Source of the DNA: Dryomyza anilis
Lineage: Eukaryota; Arthropoda; Insecta; Diptera; Dryomyzidae
Direction of reading: 5' to 3'
Assembly (NCBI GenBank): GCA_951804985.1
Contig: OX638133.1
Span: 55,085,122 to 55,149,121 of the forward strand
Length of the DNA stretch: 64,000 nt
In this document: positions 50,962 through 61,568 of the stretch, piece by piece
Layout of the letters: the number at the start of each line of letters is the position of its first letter
Position numbering within the stretch: position 1 is the stretch's first letter
Program-made: the position numbers and the translations under genes
Notes under the pieces: generated by a model
What the model was told of the DNA's origin: nothing
The model's input: only the letters and a program-made list of their open reading frames with translations
Databases searched by the model: none

Positions 50962-52108
50962 ATTATAATCATGATCGGTGCAAGGGTTCTTAAGAAATCA
51001 CGTCTAAAACTTAAAATTTGTAATTTCTTTTTGCACTTTTAATTCCAATATAAATAATTATAATCGACACAAGGGTTCTTGAGAAATCACTTCTCAAACT
51101 TAAAATTTGTAATTTCTTTTTGCACTTTTAATACCAATATCAAAAGGGTTCTTGAGAAATCACGTCTCAAACTTAAAATGCTCTTAACTCCGTAAATACG
51201 CGTCGTAGGGGCCTCGTAGTTAGAACATTTTGTAATCTATTTTTGCCTTTGTAATTCCAATATAAATCATTATAATCGTCACGAAGGTTCTCAAACTTCA
51301 ATTTTGTAATTCTTTTTGCACTTTTAATTCCAATATCAAAAGGGTTCTTGAGAAATCACGTCTCAAATTTAAAATGCTCTTAACTCCGTAAATACGCGTC
51401 GTAGGGGCCTCGAAGTTAGAACATTTTGTAATCTATTTTTGACTTTGTAATGACTTTGTAATTCCAATATAAATCATTATAATCGTCACGAAGTTTCTTA
51501 AACTTCAATTTTGTAATTCTTTTTGCACTTTTAATTCCAATATAAATCATTATAATGCAAGGGTTCTTGAGAAATCACGTCTCAAATTTAAAATGCTCTT
51601 AACTCCGTAAATACGCGTCGTAGAGACCTCAAAGTTGGCACATTTTATAATCTATTTTTGACTCCAATATAAATCATTATAATCGGCGGAAGGGTTCTTG
51701 AGAAATCACGTCTCAAACTTAAAATGCTCTTAACTCCGTAAATACGCGTCGTAGAGGCCTCAAAGTTAGAACATTTTGTAATCTATTTTTGCCTTTGTAA
51801 TTATAATCGTCACAAGGGTTCTTGAGAAATCACGTCTCAAATTTAAAATGCTCTTAACTCCGTAAATACGCGTCGTAGAGACCTCAAAGTAAGCACATTT
51901 TGTAATCAATTTTTTCCTTTGTAATTCGGATATAAATCATTATAACTTCAAATTTGAATTTTTGTCCTTTTAATTCCATATAAATCATTATAATCGACGC
52001 AAGGGTTCTTGAGAAATCACGTCTCAAACCTAAAACTCCGCGCCGTAGAGGCCTCAATGTTGGCACATTTTGTAATCTATTTTTTCCCTTTTAATTCCAA
52101 TATAATTC

Positions 52109-52116
52109 ATTATAAT
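52109..52116. other. Unoccupied transposon target site 2 (single ATTATAAT)
   Basis: AATATAATTCATTATAAT continues straight into CATAATCGGTGCAAGGG. Upstream it has CCTAAAACTCCGCGCCGTAG, matching the unoccupied site at 59,934 and the deleted site at about 45,340, so these three are one lineage. Confidence 0.85.
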
Positions 52117-53301
52117 CATAATCGGTGCAAGGGTTCTTAAGAAATCACGTCTAAAACTTCAAATTTGTAATTTCTTTTTGCACTTTTAATTCCAATATAA
52201 AACATTATAATCGACGCAAGGGTTCTTGAGAAATCACTTCTCAAACTTAAAATGCTCATAACTCTGTAAATACGTGCCGTATATGTCACAACGTTTAATT
52301 TTAATTCCAATATAAATAATTATAATCGACACAAGGGTTCTTGAGAAATCACGTCTCAAACTTAAAATTTGTAATTTCTTTTTGCACTTTTAATTCCAAT
52401 ATCAAAAGGGTTCTTGCGAAATCACGTCTCAAACTTAAAATTTGTAATTTCTTTTTGCACTTTTAATTCTAATATCAAAAGGGTTCTTGAGAAATCACGT
52501 CTCAAACTTAAAATGCTCTTAACTCCGTAAATACGCGTCGTAGGGGCCTCAAAGTTAGAACATTTTGTAATCTATTTTTGCGTTTGTAATTCCAATATAA
52601 ATCATTATAATCGTCACGAAGGTTCTCAAACTTCAATTTTGTAATTCTTTTTGCACTTTTAATTCCAATATAAATCATTATAATGCAAGGGTTCTTGAGA
52701 AATCACGTCTCAAACTTAAAATGCTCTTAACTCCGTAAATACGCGTCGTAGAGGCCTCAAAGTTAGAACATTTTGTAATCTATTTTTGCCTTTGTAATTC
52801 CAATATAAATAATTATAATCGACACAAGGGTTCTTGAGAAATCACGTCTCAAACTTAAAATTTGTAATCTGTTTTTGCCCTTTTAATCCCAATATCATAA
52901 GGGTGCTTGAGAAATCACGTCTCAAACTTAAAATGCTCTTAACTCCGTAAATACGCGCCGTAGAGGCCTCAAACTTAGAACATTTTGTAATCTATTTTTG
53001 CCTTTGTAATTATAATCGTCACAAGGGTTCTTGAGAAATCACGTCTCAAATTTAAAATGCTCTTAACTCCGTAAATACGCGTCGTAGAGACCTCAAAGTT
53101 AGCACATTTTGTAATCAATTTTTTCCTTTGTAATTCCGATATAAATCATTATAACTTCAAATTTGAATTTTTGTCCTTTTAATTCCATATAAAGCATTAT
53201 AATCGACGCAAGGGTCTCAAACTTAAATCTCCGCGCCGTAGAGGCCTCAATGTTGGCACATTTTGTAATCTATTTTTTCCCTTTTAATTCCAATATAATT
53301 C

Positions 53302-53309
53302 ATTATAAT
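53302..53309. other. Unoccupied transposon target site 3 (single ATTATAAT)
   Basis: Same uninterrupted CATTATAATCATAATCGGTGC arrangement. Upstream CTTAAATCTCCGCGCCGTAG and downstream CAAGGATTCTTGAG variants match the site at 46,414, so these two form a second lineage. Confidence 0.85.
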
Positions 53310-56063
53310 CATAATCGGTGCAAGGGTTCTTAGAAATCACGTCTAAAACTTAAAATTTGTAATTTCTTTTTGCACTTTTAATTCCAATATAAAACATTAT
53401 AATCGGCGCAAGGATTCTTGAGAAATCACGTCTCAAACTTAAAATGCTCATAACTCTGTAAATACGTGCCGTAGATATCACAACGTTTAATTTTAATTCC
53501 AATATAAATAATTATAATCAAAACAAGGGTTCTTGAGAAATCACGTCTCAAACTTAAAATTTGTAATTTCTTTTTGCACTTTTAATTCCAATATCAAAAG
53601 GATTCTGAGAAATCACGTCTCAAACTTAAAATGCTCTTAACTCCGGAAATACGCGTCGTAGGGGCCTCGAAGTTAGAACATTTTGTAATCTATTTTTGCC
53701 TTTGTAATTCCAATAGAAATCATTATAATCGTCACGAAGGTTCTCAAACTTCAATTTTGTAATTCTTTTTGCACTTTTAATTCCAATATAAATCATTATA
53801 ATGCAAGGGTTCTTGAGAAATCACGTCTCAAATTTAAAATGCTCTTAACTCCGTAAATACGCGTCGTAGAGACCTCAAAGTTGGCACATCTTATAATCTA
53901 TTTTTGACTCCAATATAAATCATTATAATCGGCGCAAGGGTTCTTGAGAAATCACGTCTCAAACTTTAAATGCTCCTAACTCCTTAAATACGCGTCGTAG
54001 AGGCCTCAAAGTTAGAACATTTTGTAATCTATTTTTGCCTTTGTAATTCCTATATAAATCATTATAATCGTCACAAGGATTCTCAAACTTCAATTTTGTA
54101 ATTCTTTTTGCACTTTTAATTCCAATATAAATCATTATAATCGTCACAAGAGTTCTTGAGAAATCACGTCTCAAACTTAAAATGCTCATAAATCCGTAAA
54201 TACGCGCCGTAGAGGCCTCAAACTTTGAACATTTTGTAATATATTTTTGCCTTTGTAATTATATCGTCACAAGGGTTCTTGAGAAATCACGTCTCAAATT
54301 TAAAATGCTCTTAACTCCGTAAATACGCGTCGTAGAGACCTCAAAGTTAGCACATTTTGTAATCAATTTTTTCCTTTGTAATTCCGATATAAATTATTAT
54401 AACTTCAAATTTGAATTTTTGTCCTTTTAATTCCAATATAAATCATTACAATATCACTATAATCGTCACAGGGGTTCTTGAGAAATCACGTCTCAAACTT
54501 CAAATTTGTAATTCTTTTTGCACTTTGAATTCCAATATAAAACATTATAATCGGCGCAAGGGTTCTTGAGAAATCAAGTCTCAAACTTAAAATGCTCATA
54601 ACTCCGTCAATACGCGTCGTAGAGGCCTCAAAGTTAGAACATTTTGTAATCTATTTTTGCCTTTGTAATTCCAATATAAATCATTATAATCGTCACAAGG
54701 TTTCTCAAACTTCAATTTTGTAATTCTTTTTGCACTTTTAATTCCAATATAAATCATTATAATGCAAGGGTTCTTGAGAAATCAAGTCTCAAACTTAAAA
54801 TGCTCTTAACTCCGTAAATACGCGTCGTAGAGGCCTCAATGTTAGAACATTTTGTAATCTATTTTTGCCTTTGTAATTCCAATATAAATCATTATAATGC
54901 AAGGGTTCTTGAGAAATCACGTCTCAAACTTCAATTTTGTGATTCTTTTTGCACTTTTAATTCCAATACAAATCATTATAATAATGCAAGGGTTCTTGAG
55001 AAATCACGTCTCAAACTTCAATTTTGTGATTCTTTTTGCACTTTTAATTCCAATATAAATCATTATAATGCAATGGTTCTTGAGAAATCACGTCTCAAAC
55101 TTCAAATTTGTATTTCTTTTTTCACTTTTAATTCCAATATAAATCATTATAATGCAATGGTCTTGAGAAATCACGTCTCAAACTTAAAATTTGTAATCTG
55201 TTTTTGCCCTTTTAATCCCAATATCATAAGGGTGCTTGAGAAATCATGTCTCAAATTAAAAATGCTCTTAACTCCATAAATACGCGCCGTAGAGGCCTCA
55301 AACTTAGAACATTTTGTAAATCTATTTTTGCCTTTGTAATTATAATCGTCACAAGGGTTCTTGAGAAATCACGTCTCAAATTTAAAATGCTCTTAACTCC
55401 GTAAATACGCGTCGTAGAGACCTCAAAGTTAGCACATTTTGTAATCAATTTTTTTCCTTTGTAATTCCGATATAAATCATTATAACTTCAAATTTGAATT
55501 TTTGTCCTTTTAATTACATATAAATCATTATAATCGACGCAAGGGTTCTTGAGAAATCACTTCTCAAACTTAAAACTCCGCGCCGTAGAGGCCTCAATGT
55601 TGGCACATTTTGTAATCTATTTTTTCCCTTTTAATTCCAATATAATTCATTATAATCAAGGATTGAAACCGTAACCGAAACCGAAACCGATATCTATTTA
55701 AAACCGTTTCATTTTTAAAACCGAAACCGTAACCGAAACCGAAACCGTTATATGGAAATCAAAAAAAAACCGATATAAACGGTTTCGGTTTTATACCGGT
55801 TTAAATCGGTTTTTAAAAAATTATAAAAAGAAACAAAAAAACATATTTTATTTTATATAGAAGATCTTATATAGAATCAGAATTATATAGAAGATCAGGT
55901 CATGTTTAAATATCATTTAATAAAATTTGGAGTTCCCAAAATAAAAATGTTTTGTTGTACAAAAATTCACATGTTGTTTTTTGAGAAACGATATTTCTAA
56001 AAACAGCGGATAAAGAATATAAGCATCTTAAAAATAAGGCCTGTGAAGCACTTTTGAAGCGGT

Positions 56064-56325
56064 AAATAGCTTTAAAAGTGCTTCAAAAGTCGCTTCAAAA
56101 AGATAAAACAGACAAAACAATGTTTTTCTCTTTTCTTCGCTACGCTAGTTCGTACATCGATTGTGCATATGCACTGTGCTATGCACATTTTTATAAATAG
56201 CTTTAAAAGTGCTTCAAAAGTCGCTTCAAAAAGATAAAACAGACAAAACAATGTTTTTCTCTTTTCTTCGCTACGCTAGTTCGTACATCGATTGTGCATA
56301 TGCACTGTGCTATGCACATTTTTAT
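56064..56325. repeat. 131-bp tandem duplication in transposon copy 5
   Basis: 56,064-56,194 is repeated at 56,195-56,325; both begin AAATAGCTTTAAAAGTGC and end GCACATTTTTAT. Other transposon copies have this stretch once. Confidence 0.9.
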
Positions 56326-56608
56326 TCTTATTTTACTTTTATATATAGTTTTTTTGTTAATTGTAAAATCATGAAATAATAAAAAATAAAATATGAACAT
56401 TTTACAGTGTGATATATTGCTTTTTGTGTTTTTCTTTTTTCACAAATCTGCTGATTCGTTTGAAAGTGCAACAACAACAAAAATGCGTATAAAGCAGCAT
56501 CCAAGCTTTTGATAGAATTTTTGGCGGGAAATTGTTTGTACCACAAAGAGAACTCGTTGTTGTTGCCAACTAGAGATGTGTACTAGATACATACATGTAG
56601 TGTGGTGC

Positions 56609-56668
56609 CATGCGTCTGTCCGTTGCCATGCGTCTCTCCGTTGTCATGCGTCTGTTTGTTGCCATGCG
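56609..56668 (+). repeat. Contracted minisatellite in transposon copy 5
   Basis: About three CATGCGTCT-type units in place of about five in the other copies, a loss of about 36 bp. Confidence 0.8.
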
Positions 56669-57156
56669 ATGATACAGGATAGCAACGAAGAGTTGTCGTT
56701 GGGAAAGTGTGTGTATAAGAATCGTTATATTCACTTCTTTCTGTTAGTATTCGCTTTGTAGCGTTTGAGTTTGTGTTCGCATGGTGTTCGCAAAGAAAAA
56801 TGTTACTATGCAAGATATTATTTGAGTTCTATTGATATACGGATTTTTTAATCTGTGACGAAAACAGTAATATGCCTATACGAAATAATCCTTATATTTA
56901 TTGTATATGTATATCGTATAATGTATATCGTCGTTGTAGAACGAAAAGTCACCAAACACATTTTTACGAAAAACTTAATTTTCGAGTTAGTTGATTAATA
57001 TTATAAAAAGTAATTTATGCATTTTTAAAGTTGAAATATCAACTAATAGATTTACATTTTCTTATCAATTGACAGATACATAAAGAAGTTTGTAAAAAAT
57101 ATTTAGCATTTTGAAAATGTATTTGGTGACATATCGTTCATTTTATTATGGCCTTG

Positions 57157-57243
57157 AGATTTTGAATTGTCTCGTCAACATCACTTGATTTATACAATTA
57201 TTTTTTATTAGTCAAGTGATGTTGACGAGACAATTCAAAATCT
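57157..57243. repeat. Perfect 32-bp inverted repeat in transposon copy 5
   Basis: 57,157-57,188 (starting AGATTTTGAATTGTCTCG) and 57,212-57,243 (ending GACAATTCAAAATCT) are exact reverse complements separated by 23 nt. Other copies have only the left arm (1 and 6) or neither arm (2-4); at the right-arm position they have TTGATTC. Confidence 0.92.
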
Positions 57244-59447
57244 TGTTAAAATATAATTCAAATTTTTATGTTATTGGTTTTTTTTTGTTTTTAGTAAAAT
57301 GTTGAAGAAATTGAAAATAAGTACAATTATTACAATTATTGTTCAAATTCTATTCGTTTTAATAATTAATATGCAGTTTAAGATATTTGTCATCGATCTT
57401 TTATTTAAAATTTAAAAGGTTAAGATTATCATTTCTTGCCTTGCTCTTGCAACTGATCATCACTAGTTTACATATATTGCAGTTCACAGAATTGTTGAAA
57501 TTTAATTTCTTTGGATTTTATGGATGAAATTTGTACAAAATTCTTCTTCTTTGCAATTCAGATCATATCTCAGGTGAAGTCAAATGTTGCTTTTCATTGG
57601 TTTGTGGTCACGAAATTTTAAATTAAATTTTTTTCTTGGCGTAATCAATTAAATAATTCATATAACACAATATTTTTACTAAAACAACAACAAACATTGT
57701 TTAAATTACGTTTCCCACTTTACCCCAGTATCATAATTTGAACATAATTTAGCACCATATAAAAAATGTAAAATTATTTGAAAAATATGTAAATAAAGAA
57801 AATTTATACAAAAACCGAAATCAAAACCGAAACCGTAACATGGAACCGGTATACCGAAACCGTTTCGTTATAAAAACTTAAAACCGATACCGTAACCGAA
57901 ACGCGGAAAAAACCGAAACCGAAATCGAAACCGTTATTCGTTTAGGTTTCAATCCTTGATTATAATCATAATCGGTGCAAGGGTTCTTAAGAAATCACGT
58001 CTAAAACTTAAAATTTGTAATTTCTTTTTGCACTTTTAATTCCAATATAAAACATTATAATCGGCGCAAGGGTTCTTGAGAAATCACGTCTCAAACTTAA
58101 ACTGCTCATAACTCTGTAAATACGTGCCGTAGATGTCACAACGTTTAATTTTAATTCCAATATAAATAATTATAATCGACACAAGGGTTCTTGAGAAATC
58201 ACGTCTCAAACTTAAAATTTGTAATTTCTTTTTGCACTTTTAATACCAATATCAAAAGGGTTCTTGAGAAATCACGTCTCAAACTTAAAATGCTCTTAAC
58301 TCCGTAAATACGCGTCGTAGGGGCCTCGTAGTTAGAACATTTTGTAATCTATTTTTGCCTTTGTAATTCCAATATAAATCATTATAATCGTCACGAAGGT
58401 TCTCAAACTTCCATTTTGTAATTCTTTTTGCACATTTAATTCCAATATCAAAAGGGTTCTTGAGAAATCACGTCTCAAATTTAAAATGCTCTTAACTCCG
58501 TAAATACGCGTCGTAGGGGCCTCGAAGTTAGAACATTTTGTAATCTATTTTTGACTTTGTAATGACTTTGTAATTCCAATATAAATCATTATAATCGTCA
58601 CGAAGTTTCTCAAACTTCAATTTTGTAATTCTTTTTGCACTTTTAATTCCAATATAAATCATTATAATGCAAGGGTTCTTGAGAAATCACGTCTCAAATT
58701 TAAAATGCTCTTAACTCCGTAAATACGCGTCGTAGAGACCTCAAAGTTGGCACATTTTATAATCTATTTTTGACTCCAATATAAATCATTATAATCGTCG
58801 GAAGGGTTCTTGAGAAATCACGTCTCAAACTTAAAATGCTCTTAACTCCGTAAATACGCGTCGTAGAGGCCTCAAAGTTAGAACATTTTGTAATCTATTT
58901 TTGCCTTTGTAATTCCAATATAAATCATTATAATCGTCACAAGAGTTCTCAAACTTCAATTTTGTAATTCTTTTTGCACTTTTAATTCCAACGTAAATCA
59001 TTATAATCGTCACAAGGGTTCTTGAGAAATCACGTCTCAAACTTCAAATGTGTAATTCTTTTTGCACTTTTAATTCCAATATAAATCATTATAATCGTCA
59101 CAAGGGTTCTTGAGAAATCACGTCTCAAACTTAAAACTCCGTAAATACGCGCCGTAGAGGCCTTCATGTTGGCACATTTTGTAGCCTATTTTTTGTCATT
59201 TTAATTCCGATATAAATCATTATAATCGGCGCAAGGGTTCTTGAGAAATCACGTCTCAAACTTAAAATGCTCTTAACTCCGTAAATACGCGCCGTAGAGA
59301 CCTCAAAGTTAGCACATTTTGTAATCAATTTTTTCCTTTGTAATTCGGATATAAATCATTATAACTTCAAATTTGAATTTTTGTCCTTTTAATTCCATAT
59401 AAATCATTATAATCGACGCAAAGGTTCTTGAGAAATCACGGCTCAAA

Positions 59448-59660
59448 CTTAAAATTTGTAATTTCTTTTTGCACTTTTAATTCCAATATCAAAAGGGTTC
59501 TTGAGAAATCACGTCTCAAACTTAAAATTTGTAATTTCTTTTTGCACTTTTAATACCAATATCAAAAGGGTTCTTGAGAAATCACGTCTCAAACTTAAAA
59601 TTTGTAATTTCTTTTTGCACTTTTAATACCAATATCAAAAGGGTTCTTGAGAAATCACGT
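59448..59660. repeat. Run of 73-bp ultra-short satellite units
   Basis: CTTAAAATTTGTAATTTC recurs at 59,521 and 59,594, 73 bp apart, with an earlier copy near 59,448. These units lost both the AACTCCGTAAATACG half and the AAATCATTATAATCG box (CAATATCAAAAGGG in its place). Confidence 0.8.
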
Positions 59661-59933
59661 CTCAAACTTAAAATGCTCTTAACTCCGTAAATAGGCGTCG
59701 TAGAGACCTCAAAGTTAGCACATTTTGTAATCAATTTTTTCCTTTGTAATTCGGATATAAATCATTATAACTTCAAATTTGAATTTTTGTCTTTTTAATT
59801 CCATATAAATCATTATAATCGACGCAAAGGTTCTTGAGAAATCACGTCTCAAACCTAAAACTCCGCGCCGTAGAGGCCTCAATGTTGGCACATTTTGTAA
59901 TCTATTTTTTCACTTTTAATTCCAATATAATTC

Positions 59934-59941
59934 ATTATAAT
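59934..59941. other. Unoccupied transposon target site 4 (single ATTATAAT)
   Basis: CCAATATAATTCATTATAAT followed directly by CATAATCGGTGCAAGGG; same lineage as the site at 52,109. Confidence 0.85.
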
Positions 59942-61568
59942 CATAATCGGTGCAAGGGTTCTTAAGAAATCACGTCTAAAACTTCAAATTTGTAATTTCT
60001 TTTTGCACTTTTAATTCCAATATAAAACATTATAATCGGCGCAAGGGTTCTTGAGAAATCACTTCTCAAACTTAAAATACTCATAACTCTGTAAATACGT
60101 GCCGTATATGTCACAACGTTTAATTTTAATTCCAATATAAATAATTATAATCGACACAAGGGTTCTTGAGAAATCACGTCTCAAACTTAAAATTTGTAAT
60201 TTCTTTTTGCACTTTTAATTCCAATATCAAAAGGGTTCTTGAGAAATCACGTCTCAAACTTAAAATTTGTAATTTCTATTTGCACTTTTAATTCCAATAT
60301 CAAAAGGGTTCTTGAGAAATCACGTCTCAAACTTAAAATGCTCTTAACTCCGTAAATACGCGTCGTAGGGGCCTCAAAGTTAGAACATTTTGTAATCTAT
60401 TTTTGCCTTTGTAATTCCAATATAAATCATTATAAACGTCACGAAGGTTCTCAAACTTCAATTTTATAATTCTTTTCTTGAGAAATCACGTCTCAAACTT
60501 AAAATGCTCTTAACTCCGTAAATACGCGTCGTAGAGGCCTCATAGTTAGAACATTTTGTAATCTATTTTTGCCTTTGTAATTTCTATATAAATCATTATA
60601 ATCGTCACAAGGGTTCTCAAACTTCAATTTTGTAATTCTTTTTGCACTTTTAATTCCAATATAAATCATTATAATGCAAGGGTTCTTGAGAAATCAAGTC
60701 TCAAACTTAAAATGCTCTTAACTCCGTAAATACGCGTCGTAGAGGCCTCAATGTTAGAACATTTTGTAATCTATTTTTGCCTTTGTAATTCCAATATAAA
60801 TCATTATAATGCAAGGGTTCTTGAGAAATCACGTCTCAAACTTCAATTTTGTGATTCTTTTTGCACTTTTAATTCCAATACAAATCATTATAATAATGCA
60901 AGGGTTCTTGAGAAATCACGTCTCAAACTTCAATTTTGTGATTCTTTTTGCACTTTTAATTCCAATATAAATCATTATAATGCAATGGTTCTTGAGAAAT
61001 CACGTCTCAAACTTCAAATTTGTATTTCTTTTTTCACTTTTAATTCCAATATAAATCATTATAATGCAATGGTCTTGAGAAATCACGTCTCAAACTTAAA
61101 ATTTGTAATCTGTTTTTGCCCTTTTAATCCCAATATCATAAGGGTGCTTGTGAAATCATGTCTCAAATTAAAAATGCTCTTAACTCCGTAAATACGCGCC
61201 GTAGAGGCCTCAAACTTAGAACATTTTGTAAATCTATTTTTGCCTTTGTAATTATAATCGTCACAAGGGTTCTTGAAAAATCACGTCTCAAATTTAAAAT
61301 GCGCTTAACTCCGTAAATACGCGTCGTAGAGACCTCAAAGTTAGCACATTTTGTATTCAATTTTTTTCCTTTGTAATTCCGATATAAATCATTATAACTT
61401 CAAATTTGAATTTTTGTCCTTTTAATTACATATAAATCATTATAATCGACGCAAGGGTTCTTGAGAAATCACGTCTCAAACTTAAAACTCCGCGCCGTAG
61501 AGGCCTCAATGTTGGCACATTTTGTAATCTATTTTTTCCCTTTTAATTCCAATATAATTCATTATAAT

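Larger units (their letters stand above)
50970..55648. repeat. Satellite domain C5 between transposon copies 4 and 5
   Basis: Full and short units with the same order as C4 over long stretches; includes the CATTACAATATCACTATAATCG variant also seen near 47,200. It holds two insertion-free target monomers. No gene seen. Confidence 0.88.
55657..57958. mobile_element. Non-autonomous hAT-like transposon, copy 5, rearranged (2,302 bp)
   Basis: Intact 14-bp ends and ATTATAAT flanks (55,649-55,656 and 57,959-57,966). Its right flank, CATAATCGG, is the same as in the unoccupied sites, unlike CATGATCGG of copies 1-4. Internal changes: a small repeat-like insertion near 55,863-55,896 (GAAGATC and ATATAGAA repeated), a deletion of about 350 bp near 56,008, a 131-bp tandem duplication, a 12-bp loss near 56,416, a contracted minisatellite and a 32-bp inverted copy forming a perfect hairpin. 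Confidence 0.88.
57967..61560. repeat. Satellite domain C6 between transposon copies 5 and 6
   Basis: Full and short units. The first part matches the region downstream of copy 3 (14,268 bp offset) and the last part matches the region upstream of copy 5 (5,912 bp offset). It includes a run of 73-bp units (59,456-59,640) and one unoccupied target site. No gene seen. Confidence 0.88.
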
